A stretch of DNA of 64,000 nt from Chrysoperla carnea. Taxonomy: Eukaryota; Arthropoda; Insecta; Neuroptera; Chrysopidae. Position 1 is the stretch's first letter, and every line of letters starts with the position of its first letter. Of this stretch, positions 35,740 through 47,020 are shown piece after piece. The notes beneath the pieces are model-generated. The model had not been told where the DNA came from. It ran no database searches and saw nothing but the letters and a program-made list of their open reading frames with translations. The stretch covers positions 10,244,935 to 10,308,934 of the forward strand of contig NC_058338.1 of assembly GCF_905475395.1 (NCBI RefSeq), given 5' to 3'. The translations under genes were made by a program, and so were the position numbers.

Positions 35740-36671
35740 TTATACCATGTATATGAAATATATGAAGGTATACTACGTTTAGTCCCAAGTTTGTAATCCT
35801 TAAAAATATGGACGCTATGAACTAAATTTTGGTATTCGTTGTGTGCGTAGTCATGGTAGGGACAATAAAATCGATGCCAGCGCTTCAAATGAACAATTTT
35901 GGCGATAAAGGAGGCTGTTATGACTAATTTTCAATTCTTTACATGTTAATGTTATAGAAATGTCAAATTAAAATTATTTAAAAACACTAATTAATTAAAC
36001 TTAATGCATTAAAAATTGTGAAAATAAGAAATCAAATTGTACAAATATTATTTTTCAAATGTTAATTATCATAATTATTTATTTAAATTTGTGAGACAAT
36101 ATTATTAAATTTTCATTGTCATAAATGCAATCCATAGACTTACTTATATGCATCCATACAATTCTATAATTAAAGTAGTGTATCGTTACCAAGGAAACGC
36201 CTCCAATAAAACTCACACACGGTGCCAATAGGTATAAAATCACCTAATTAGTTTATTTCCTGTTGTCTGTCCGTCTGACATCACGATTACTCAAAAACGA
36301 AAAGACATTTTTATAGCCTGCTATGGACGTAAAAAGTGAGGTCGAGTTCGTAAATGAGCAACATAGGTCAATTAAGTCTTGAGTCCGTAGGACCCATCTA
36401 GTAAACCGTTAGAGATAGAACAATAGTTTAAATATAAAAAATGTTTTTTATAAAAAAATTAACAACTTTTGTTTCAAACATTTTTTCGTAAACATCACTA
36501 TTTACCCGTGAGAGCGTAAATTATGTGCAAATTGTATAGTATGTATTATATAGGTATATCAGTTATATGTGTGTGACATGTATGTATGTGTAATGTGACA
36601 GAGTAATCAACACTGTCTATACATGGTTTTTCAATAATTAACTCAGCTAATTGTTTGTTTTCACTTGTTAT
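35740..36671 (+). repeat. Family A repeat interrupted by a nested TA-target element
   Basis: The left part (35740-35832) has TTATACCATG and AGTCCCAAGTTTGTAA. The right part (36231-36671) resumes with AAAATCACCTAATTAG and ends TTTTCACTTGTTAT. The 394-bp interruption at 35835-36228 is a separate element (own entry). The left flank reads TTCACTTGTTATACCATG, so an end-like CACTTGTTAT abuts the start, as in a head-to-tail junction. Confidence 0.8.
35835..36228. mobile_element. TA-flanked 394-bp element nested inside a family A copy
   Basis: Second copy of the element at 26681-27077, flanked by TA at 35833-35834 and 36229-36230. Removing it with one TA restores the continuity of the surrounding family A repeat, which is good evidence for a discrete insertion. 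Confidence 0.78.
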
Positions 36672-37370
36672 ATGAATACTATTAGTTTTCTATCTTTTAT
36701 TAACTTGTATTGATATACAATCGTTATCTTTATTTTTTTATATTATAATATTATGGGTGTACGTTAAATTAACTAATCGACAAATTTCATTTCTTTATTG
36801 ATTATAATTTTTGATTCAAAGTCAGAAGACTTTGAAAGAGTTAAGTTATTATTTAAAGTTTAAAAACAACTTTTTAAAATCTAATTTCTACGAATTAGTT
36901 AAAAATATCTATTTTTGGATAATTAATCATTTAAATTACATTTTAAATGAGATAGAAGAACTAGATATTTTGATTTTGAAGTGGGGAAGTTTTTATTTTA
37001 ATGTGGTAAGTATAATTGGATTGAGTATTTATATTTCGGTCAGTGTCCTATTTTCTAAATAAATTACTGAAATAACATATTCGTAGCGTAGGAGATGCGT
37101 TAGCTAAGCGAATTCCCTCAGAGATTGAAAATATAACACATTTTTCTTAGAATCGAATATTGCATTTTTCATATTATTTAAGTCGTCTTAATATTATTTT
37201 TTTATTCGGTTTCTTTCTAAGGTCGGTAAATCATGGGTTTCGATGAAGGAGTACGGAATCTCAGGTGGACAGGAAAAACCAAGGAAGAGAAAGTTTATCA
37301 GATAATGATTAAATTATGAACTACCTATAACAAATTCAAGATTATCGTTTTTAGAAATGGTGGTAAACTT

Positions 37371-37800
37371 AAGGTATTTCGATACCAACAAAAATGAAAT
37401 GGTTCAAAAAATTTGAACTTTTTTTTATCAATTAATCATTCTTTTTTCATATGCCTTTTGAGAAAAATTCATATTGATTTTATGAACGGTTTATGAGAAA
37501 TTAACTATCAAAGTCAGTTTTTTACCAAAAAAAAGTACACATTTCTCATAATCCGTACAAAGTACAGAGAATCGATATGAATTTTTCACAAAAGACGTAT
37601 AAGAGGATGATTATAATATTTCAAATATTTTCTTTAAGGTATTTCGATACCGTAAAATTGAAAATGATACCAGAAATTTGAAATTTTATTTATCAATTAA
37701 TCATCCTTCTATACGTCTTTTGTGACAAATTCATATCGATTCGCTGTACGGTTTAGGAGAAATTAACTATCAAGTTCAGTGTTTTTACCAAAAAAAGTTT
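37371..37800. repeat. Compound repeat: two direct copies flanking an inverted piece
   Basis: AAGGTATTTCGATACC begins both 37371 and 37635. Each is followed by TATCAATTAATCAT, an AAATTCATAT block and TTACCAAAAAAA. Between them, 37545-37625 is the reverse complement of the block ATACGTCTTTTGTG..GAGAAAT. The pattern suggests two head-to-tail foldback elements or a rearranged one. Confidence 0.6.
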
Positions 37801-39381
37801 TTCAGTTTTATGCGTTCAGTTCTTAATTTTGTAATGATTTCAAAGCTTAAAACTTGAGGAATATTGATAAAAGGTATATAAAAAGGTAAAGGTAAAAAAA
37901 AAAGATAAAGATATATTGATAAAGGAGGTTATTGATCGTTTATATTAGCCCTTATACCAAATATGGAAACCACGCTACTAGATTTTCGAAATGTATTAAA
38001 GATACGTTAAATTTAACAAAATATTTGAAAATGATGACTCAAAATTACTGGGATTATGTATTACGGTTCTCCAGTATTAGGCTTTGTAGGTATCCGGTAT
38101 TAGGATATCCCAAGTGTTGACAAAAACAACAATCACATGGCAATTTACTTTAAATTTTTAGTTATTTTCGAACAGAAACATAGCTACAACTTAATAAAAA
38201 TCACATCAAAATAATTTTTTTAGCTTATCTCTCCAAAAACAAACCTTTTTCCATAATAAAAAATTTTTCACACGGAGAGCTAATTTAAACGTATTTTGAG
38301 GTTCCGTAATTTTTTTGATGCTGTGGCATTACTGGCGTTTAGCTTTAAGTACGTTTATTACAAAATAGATGTCATTGATGGTTATTGAAATATATGAGAT
38401 GATGATCACTCAAACATTTGATCTTTCGATATAAGAAATACATCCGATATTTGGGGTGCTCTCGCCAACTAATCAACCTCATTTAAAATAAGCTTAATAA
38501 ACCAAGTTTTCCATTTAGTCGCAACATCATAAAGTATTTTTTGTGCTATAGTTTTCTTCCAACAACAAACATAGTGGTCGAAGACATTTTGAATTTAAGT
38601 TTAACAAATTTATCGCTCCTTCGCAACTAACTTGATAATTCAATTAATATCAAAATCACTGTATAAGCATATACATTTATATTCTGTACATTATATACAT
38701 AATATATTTTTAGTACAATTCCTTAGCTGGCAATTCAGCTAAATCTGAGAGAAAGAATGGAACTTTCTGAGAAAATGAAGCAAGTTTGTTTTATTTACAC
38801 GATTTGTTTGGGTTCCGGTCTTAATTTTCGTCCCGGGCTAGGTATTATACTATTTAATTAAAAAATCAAACGTACAATTGTTTCAAAATTTCGTGTACTT
38901 TATATGGGTTAGGTTGGGTACTTAGGTGATGTAAGTTACTCTTAAAAATCCAGATGCGATTCGCTGCAAATGTGAAATTTTTTCTCGTTAGTCTATTTGT
39001 TTAAAAGATTTAGTATTGTTCATGATCTTGTACACCAAGTGTTGTTCTAAGTCTTCATCTAGAATGTAGTTAGATTTTTAACAGTATTTATATCTGTAAA
39101 TTGGTCTAAAATAAAACTGTAGAGTAATTAAATATAAATGTTTTATCCTAACTTCTTGAAAGTATCAAGAGACACTAACAAATGCTTTATTTACAATTAT
39201 GAAATGTTATGAAATATCAAAGATAACACAAAGATAGTGTTTTTCGAACCGATATTTGAAATAATTCAACCGAAATGTTTTCAGAATTAAATGAAACTAA
39301 TTTCTATTTGATTCAATTATTATGAAGGTCTAAAATATTATTCTGCAATTTATATATTCTAATATAGGGATATTATTAATT
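37801..39381. other. Gene-free A/T-rich region
   Basis: Nothing recognisable; short ORFs lack family motifs. Confidence 0.45.
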
Positions 39382-39690
39382 CTGGTGTAGGCGCAGATAA
39401 GTACTTAATTTTGGTATAAATGGATATCTAAACTGGGTTAACATGCGCTTCCACCGATATTTAAAAAAAATATAAATAATCATCAATGGTTGTTTATATA
39501 CCGTAAGCCCACAGTAAATCGAAAATTGTTTAATTCCTCTTCTGTCTTTTGGAAATAAGTTTACTAATGTTGACAATAGTGGCTTTAATCTTGATTCATT
39601 TTATCTACCTTTCGAAGATAAGTTTACTAATAAAGAAAATAGTCTCGTGTTGATCAAATTTTTAAGCAAGCACGGTAGACAAAAACGATT
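39382..39690 (+). repeat. Family E repeat unit beginning with a degraded palindromic mini-element
   Basis: 39382-39456 is a decayed palindrome (CTGGTGTAGGCGCAGATAAG with ATGCGCTTCCACCG). It is followed by ACCGTAAGCCCACAGT, AAGTTTACTAATGTTGACAA, AAGTTTACTAATAAAGAAAA and an AAAAACGATTA end. The same order of blocks recurs 2.8 kb downstream at 42211-42540 in the same direction. Confidence 0.65.
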
Positions 39691-40533
39691 AGTTTTAAAT
39701 AAGCTTTCAGATATCAGGGGAAAGTTATTTGTGTGAACATCAACGGTCGCACCAGAAGTTCGTTATGAATGTAATTTTTTCACTTTTCTGTTGCCTGTAC
39801 TTGTATACATGTCTTCTACCATTGGCAAACAATTTATTATGTTTCTCTGTCAGGAGCTGACCGATTATATGTTTTCTTTCATGTCTTCTGCGTGTGAGCT
39901 TTGTTCCTCTATAAAATATTTTCCCAGAGCTTTTTTGTGTGCGTTTACTATTTGAATGACATTGTTATAGAACGATAAGTAACCGTGCTATAAATAGAAT
40001 TGAATGCATTTTTAAGTGCAATAAACCTAAACGAATCAGAATAAATAAGACGATAAGAATGAAAAACAGGTATGACTTAAGTATAAAAAGTGTATTATAT
40101 TTTCAACGATATTTTAACGACGATTTTTAAAATGTTGGCTGACACAACACAAAACGTCTTTTTGTAATGTTAAATAACGATCTTATACTAAGTATAGCTT
40201 TTGTACATGGTATATATGTAAGGCGTGCCTCTGTGTTTTAATATGAAATATAAAACACCAATTAAATTACATATCATGGAAAAATGGGCAGGTATTTCAG
40301 AGATTTATTTTTAAGATAAATCTTTCAGGTGAGATAGATACCTACAGTATGTTACCTTATAATGAAATCTATAATGTACTTATGAGTAGGGTATAAGTGT
40401 AATTTTTTATACAAAAGTATAATTGCACCATTTACTCTACCATATATCTATCACTCTACCAAGAAAACTTCTTTTCAAATGGTAAACCTCAACCATCAGA
40501 ATTGGATTGTTGAATAAAAAATAATCACTACAT

Positions 40534-41022
40534 GGTATAAAACAAAGTCGCTTTCTCTGTCCCTATGTCCCTATGTCCCTTTGTATGCTTAAATCTTTGA
40601 AACTACGTAACGGATTTTGATGCGGTTTTTTTTAATAGATAGAGTGATTCAAGAGGAAGGTTTATATGTATAATAACATCCATTAATAGTGGAGAAGTAC
40701 TGCTATTTTTGAGGTTAATAGTTAAAAATGTAAAAAGTAAATAAATAAAAATGTAGTGTATGAATTTAGATATTCCAAAGATAGCAGGAAATCTTCATGG
40801 TATAGGGAAAGGGGGATTGTTTTACTTTAAATTTAACGCATGCGGGCCACGGGCAGTAATAAATAAATCAAAACTACTGGATTTTAATCACATAAGCTAT
40901 ATATTTTATACCCGTGCGAAGCCAGAGCGGGCCGCTATGTTTTTATATACAACGTTCATAGTTTTTCTGTAGTGTATTTAGTATCAGCATTGCACCCGTG
41001 CAAAGCCGGGCGGGTTGCTAGT
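40534..41022 (+). mobile_element. Helitron-like non-autonomous element, TCCCTATGTCCC subfamily
   Basis: Starts near ATGGTATAAAACAAAGTCGC, continues with three CCCTATGT-type units and GAAACTACGTAACGGATTTT. It ends GCACCCGTGCAAAGCCGGGC GGGTTGCTAGT-like, with CTAGT at 41018-41022. A second copy in opposite orientation is at 63056-63545. Confidence 0.65.
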
Positions 41023-42210
41023 TATCAATATTTTGTATATTATTTCAATTCTTTACGTTTCATGGTCAGGTTAAGGCATTAACACCTATTTGGAGAAGAA
41101 GTATGTTTCAACTCTTTATCATGAATAATATTGAATTTTGCCAAGAAAACTTTTTTAAAAGCTGATGTTTAATTAAATATAAGCTAATTAAAAAGACGTA
41201 AAAATTTTACAAGAGTACAAAAGACTATGAATAAATATATACTACATACATTATTAAAATTATTATGACACAAGTGCAAATTTTTTCTTCGAACCTTTTT
41301 GTGTCTCTTTTGAAAAGTTTTTGAAAACTGTATGTAACTTTCAAATTATTATGAAATATATATTTTTTTTAAAACAGTTATAAAACTTGTATAGATGGGA
41401 AAAATGCATGCGAGATCATTTAGTGAACCTTTTAATATTAGTCATAATTACCCGCCTCAATTCGGGCGAAGATAAAAATCTCCAAAAATGAAATAATTCC
41501 AAGGTGGATTTTTCGTCACACAATTTATCTCTTTGAAATTAATGGCGTCCACCTGACTGCGAAGAACTTTGAAGGAAACATTTCGCCTCCCTTACAAGAC
41601 AGATGTCGAAGTTTGGTGGAAAGAGGCATCTAGATTTGTCATTCCTTATCTACATCCCTTTCATTATGAATAACTCATAAACACAAGCAAACACTAATTA
41701 GGTCTAAAAAACTTAAATTTCCTTTAAATCCCGTAATCCTATATTTAATTGATATGTGAATTCATACAAAGAAAAAAATCTCATCTTTATTTTGATTTCC
41801 TTTAGCCTTTTTCAGTGATTCGTTCACAAAGTCAAAACTTTATATTAAGGACATTCATCCATCAACCTGTTTTGCTATTTGCGTTCATAGGGAAACAGTA
41901 TGTAAATTTTAAATAATTTTAAAGTAGTTGAAAATAGTGAAATATTTTTTGAAATTCTGTTAAAAGTTTAAATACTTATTAGCTGGTACAAGTTTCAAGT
42001 AATCATGATTTTATTTTTGAGAAATATCGATTTATATTATTCATTTATTCCATTGTTATACCTTGCTTTTTGTCACATTTTAAACTTAAAATTGATTTAT
42101 TCTTTCTTAAATCATTCAAAATCATTTAAACTTTTATATTTTCTTAATTTTTATTATTTTACAATATACATATCAGTCTCATGAATATATCTTAAGCGAT
42201 ATTAGTATTT
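41023..42210. other. Gene-free A/T-rich region
   Basis: Nothing recognisable beyond A/T-rich sequence between two repeat copies. Confidence 0.45.
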
Positions 42211-42540
42211 CTGGTGTAGGCGCAGGTTACTCCTAATTTCGTTATAAACAGATATGTTAACAGGGCTTACATGCGCTTCCACCACTATAAAAAAATGGTT
42301 GATGTAAAGTTCAGAATAAATAATCACCAATATGGTTACGTATACCGTAATCCCACAGTGAAAAATTCGATAATTCCTCTTTGAAAAAAAGTTTACTAAT
42401 ATTGAAAACAGTGGCATAATCTTGCTTCCTTTTACGTCACGATTGAAGCCACTATTTCCTTTATTAGTAAAGAAAATAGTGGCTTCAATCGCGGCTTGTT
42501 TATCAAATGTTTGCACATGAAAAAAAAAAACGATTAAACT
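42211..42540 (+). repeat. Family E repeat unit with an extra 50-nt hairpin
   Basis: Same block order as 39382-39690 (palindromic start, CCGTAATCCCACAGTG, AAGTTTACTAATATTGAAAA). Near its end is a hairpin at 42441-42490 whose arms GATTGAAGCCACTATTT and AAATAGTGGCTTCAATC are exact complements and continue after one mismatch to a 4-nt loop. Confidence 0.65.
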
Positions 42541-43417
42541 TAAATTAAACTTAGATTTCAGCTTTCAGAGAAAATAATTGCAAGGAAATTGAACAATCTA
42601 TTTCGAAAGCTTGGATGCATTGTTTCGTATAGTTAAAAAATGCATTCCACTATAGACGCTTTCGGAAAATATTCCTAACCAATCATTTCAATTTGTGGTA
42701 TAAACCTCGTCACTAAGTGACTAAAAGGACACAAAAATTGAAAAAACACATAACGAAATGTAGTTTTGCAACAAACTGACATAGAAACGCAGTATTCTAG
42801 ATAGAAAGGTTACCCTTAAGGTAGTACCTACACGAAAGTGATATTTCAAGAATTTCTCAAAACTCAGAATATAAAATATTTAATTCATAATACACATGCT
42901 GTTAAAATTAGAAGATGATTTACCATGCCATACATGAGATATTAGTAATTAAAAGTGACGCAATTTGTACGTGTACATGGGAGAAGCGTATAAAAATACA
43001 CAAATTTACAAATATTATATTTATTTATCAATGAATGACGTTCACCATCTCTATGAAAAACTAATATAATGTAGAATACTATATTTAGAAAATATATAAA
43101 AAAAAATAAAAATTATTTACCATATAGTTTCGATAAAAAACTTAAATAAATAACTCGTTTTAGCGATGATTTTTAGTGGAGAGGATATAGAAACTAATGG
43201 TAAACGTATATATCATAGTGTGTGTCTGTATACGTATAGGAGATAAATTAGTGTGTAACTACAGTCTTGTGAAAATAATATATGGTATATGTATAATAGT
43301 CATAGCACAGTTAATGCACTGAATGATAGTATTAGTCCAAAACTTTTTGACTGGACTGTCGCGGAGGAACTACCTTAAGAACGTTTTTAAAATATATACA
43401 TCGAATTTTAAATCATC

Positions 43418-43610
43418 GGTGCAGTATTTTTGTTGAGTAAAATATTATTTAGTTTAATAATTAATAATGCCATCAAGTGGTCATAGTATCCGACAAATTC
43501 TCTGCCGCGTCGATAGCTTAAATATAGCTTTCGAAAAAAGCCGCAGAGAGTTTGGTAGACTCGTCAAAGGGAAATCACTCAGGATGTTTCAAGTGTGTAT
43601 TAATCATTTT
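43418..43610 (+). repeat. Family D half copy (right arm)
   Basis: GTGCAGTATTTTTGTTGAGT, ATCAAGTGGTCATAGTATCC and GGTAGACTCGTCAAAGGG match 14960-15145. The left arm is missing. A small ORF lies inside it and is not a gene. Confidence 0.65.
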
Positions 43611-44008
43611 TTAAAGCATCCTTTTATGTCCTATGGTCTGTTTTATACTATTAAAAATTAAAACTTTTTACCAAGTATGACAAAAAACAATCACTTGGAA
43701 ACTTAAGATACTGAATTTCATGAGATAAAAGAAAATACATGTTTTGATTACAAAATAAATTTGACCAAAAATACATTTTTCCAAAACCTTTCTAATTAAC
43801 GCCAAATTAATTATAACAATACATCGTTAAACGACTCTGGTGGGGATATAGTAAGAACTGCAAGCAAGTCCGGGATAACTAGTTTTGGTAAAAAGTAATG
43901 TACTGAACAACTGAGAACGTATAGTAAATATAATATACTTAAATACGATGGTAATAAATTAAAAATGAAAACAGATAGTGGGGGATTTTAAGTAGTTAAG
44001 TTTATTTA

Positions 44009-44026
44009 TGTGTGTGTGTGTGTGTG
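44009..44026. repeat. (TG)9 microsatellite
   Basis: Uninterrupted TG dinucleotides, about 100 bp before the candidate first exon region at 44140. Confidence 0.9.
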
Positions 44027-44139
44027 ATATGAAAATGTAACGCCTCCAAAACTTTAAATGAATAAACAACACCGCCTAAGTCTGGCCACTGCACACCTAG
44101 CCTAAGTAAATAATAATCCTCGTAGTTAGTGCAACGGGT

Positions 44140-44524
44140 TCAACTGTTAAATAAACATTCATTTGTTTTGTTTTGGAGGTTTTTTTTATTTGAATAAGCG
44201 ACCGACCGACGCTGTTCCGACGCTACAGCTACAGTTGTGCGCATGTTACTTTTTTTATTACTACCGTCGATTATTTTTAAATACATTACATACAGTTTTA
44301 ATTGTACTAATTATTAAAAGTTTGTGATTATTTTAATAATTTTGTGCATTTTTTAATTATCCTGTAATAAATAAACAATTCAGTGAATTTGGAAAATAAT
44401 TAATGTGAAAATATTTTTAGTTCAGGATTTTTAATTTGTGTGAAACTTTTTTTTTTCACGAAAAAAGTGCTTTATTTTATTTTTATTTTGGATTCAATTG
44501 CCGTTGATTGTGTTTTTTGTAAAG
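44140..44524 (+). promoter_or_regulatory. Candidate promoter and 5' non-coding first exon of a second gene extending beyond the window
   Basis: At 44195-44250 the base composition turns abruptly G+C-richer (a CGACCGACCGACG cluster), followed by A/T-rich leader-like sequence ending at a strong donor, AAAG|GTAAGG (donor G at 44525). No coding exon follows before 64000 that I can recognise. This is therefore either the first exon of a gene with a very long first intron or a chance donor. Its place 10 kb after a GATA gene is notable because insect GATA genes are often clustered. Confidence 0.25.
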
Positions 44525-44675
44525 GTAAGGAATTATTATTATTTTAATTATGTCAGGAATTCTTGTAGCAATCGACCTAAAAGATCTTGAAAATCAGAAA
44601 ATGTTGGATAATTTTGAGATTTTAGAAATGACAAATAATCACCGAAAAAGTGTCGAAATCCAAATATTTCAGTAG

Positions 44676-46780
44676 ATTCAGCATTAATTTGGCCATTGAC
44701 CACATTTTGGGTTCTATTTCTCTAAGTAAGTAATTTTTATAAAAACCTATGGCAAAGAAAGTTTTTCTGGAATTTTTCTATAACCAGGTTAATTTTACCG
44801 CAATATATTTAACATTTTCTAAAAACATATTTCTTAATATTTTGATCAAAATTTTCAATGGACTCTTGTTTTTGAAATCTTTGGGTACTTTTCTTTCTCT
44901 TTAAAAGAGTAATTTATTGGAAAATTCATTGTGTTATGCGACAAAAAATATCATGCTTAAAGTAAGTTTCAGTAGACAAAGAATAAATAGATAAATTTAT
45001 ATTAAGAAACCGTGGTAATTTACAGTAGTAGTGTTAAAATGAAAAATCAATACTCTTTTTAAAAATTTTTACTTTTTTAATGGTCTTAGCATTCCGTAGA
45101 CCGTGATGCTGAAAAATTTTGTTTAATTTTTTAGCTTTCGATATTTCGAAAATCAAGGCAAGTATTGAAAAATTTTATTTTGATTTTGCGTCTACATTTA
45201 TGAAGTTATAACAAAAGTCATCATCATAGTTGAAAATAAGAAACAAATAATTTCGACCAGTCTAAGCTTGGCTTGGCGCGCGTAAGACCTTAAAAAGCTT
45301 ATCATCCAAAAAGTCACTGAATTCTCAATTCAATTGATTAATTAAATGCACAAACACACCAGACTTTATCTAAATATTTTTGTAATAACTTAAATCTGCT
45401 GGGTTAACAATTGAAAATTGTTTTCTGACACCGTATATTGGAAGCCCTAAGTTCCTGATTAAGAGAAGAACTCATTTATATATGAAATTTAAATCTGTTA
45501 CTTTTGTTTGGATGAAAATACTGTTATCAGTTCTGATATTTTCAACGCAAATTTTAATCACAATTTTCCTGTTTTTATTATTTTAAGTAATTTGAGATTA
45601 AAAATTTATGCAAATTATATAAGTAATTTAATTAGTTACTGATATGGATATTTTTAAGAGATAATTATGTGTTTAGCCACACATTTGCCACATAGGAAAT
45701 ATGTGGTTATATTTTGATAAATTTATTTAAAAATAATAACCTCCAAAACCAAATTGTAACAAATTTGTAAATATTCTGATAGTGTATCAGTTATACTGTG
45801 GTCAAAATGAGGTGGACGTTGCTAAAAATTTTGCCAAATGTGTTTTAATTCTTTGAATACATTATACTTTGAATATATGCACCATAGTCCTTTCCGAGTC
45901 ACCAAAAACCGTGTAGTTTTTGATCCTTTTTTTGAAAAAGATATTCCGGGTGTTTCAAAACCTTTAACATTTTCTATACATAATTAAACCTGCGAAACTG
46001 GAAAATATGCGAAAATATTTTTTGATGAGCAAAATTTTACTTTGTTTAAATATCACAAAAATTGTGCTTGGTTAGAATTAATAACTATGTTACTGAAGTT
46101 ATTGATTCAAATCTTTTTTTTAACCTGCAATATGTAAGTAGAGAAATAATATACATAATATCAGTATAGGCAATTTTATTACAGATATGATATACAAATT
46201 ACATACTGAACCAAATTAAATCTTAATATTATTCTTTAGCTTGTTTTTTCCTAAGCGGTACATTTTTAGACAGTGATTCTATTTTTCATCGGCTTGGTAA
46301 ACTTGATTAGTAAATCAGGGGTAAAATGAGGGATAAATCAAGGAAATTGATTCAGGAATAAGAAAGATCACGCGATGTGAAAGAAAAACAGGTTACAGAA
46401 ATAATTTATTATATTATATATACCTCGCAAAAATAAAAATGTACAAAAATACACTATGTTTAGACTTGTAACTTTGTGATCCTTCGTTTTGTTGGGCTTA
46501 TTTTATGAGTAAAAAATTCCCTCTCCAAACATACTCGAGTAAACTCTAGTAGATTTCTAAGTTTACTCAATAAATCTAAGAATTCAATATAATCTTAAAA
46601 TTCGAAGTGCTGTCATGGCAATCGGATATTCGAAGCTATTTTTAAAAAGAAAAAAGGTTCAATGTCGAAGACTTTATAGAAAACTTCTTTTGGCGCGTTG
46701 AGCACTTTTTAAGTGAACAAAATCATGAAACTGGAGTGATCGCGTTTTTGTAATTGAAAATATTAAAACCCAAGAAATAA
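44676..46780. other. Gene-free region after the candidate first exon
   Basis: No motif-bearing exon. The first 130 nt after the donor include a 41-codon ATG frame (44550-44675) judged coincidental. Confidence 0.4.
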
Positions 46781-46855
46781 ATGGTGGAAACGCATATAAA
46801 TTATATTTTACATTACATCTTACTATACAAATGTATTTATTTGCGCTTCCACCAT
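46781..46855. mobile_element. 75-bp palindromic mini-element (ATGGTGGAAACGCA)
   Basis: ATGGTGGAAACGCATATAAA pairs with TTTATTTGCGCTTCCACCAT. Size and termini match the copy at 25254; the loop sequence differs. Confidence 0.7.
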
Positions 46856-46940
46856 ATTTATCTAGAATAATGACCAGCAATTTGAATACTACTGAGTTGT
46901 TATTTATAATTATTCAGGTATTGTGAATAGATATTTATTA

Positions 46941-47020
46941 GGCTGGAGGGCTCCAGCCAGGCTAAAGGCTGAAGGCCATGCCAAAAGCCGCAGATCACGT
47001 CAAAGGCCAGTTATTCTTAA
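46941..47020. repeat. GC-rich hairpin and GGCT-rich patch
   Basis: GGCTGGAGGGCTCCAGCC (46941-46958) is a perfect 8-bp-arm hairpin. It is followed by several AGGCT/AGGCC units. It is strikingly G+C-rich against the surrounding A/T-rich DNA. No gene seen. Confidence 0.4.

Noticed and set aside
43467..43661. 64-codon frame
   Set aside because: Lies within the family D repeat; sequence explained by that.
44550..44675. ATG-initiated 41-codon frame just after the donor at 44524
   Set aside because: Short, no motif, and lies on the intron side of the stronger splice donor.
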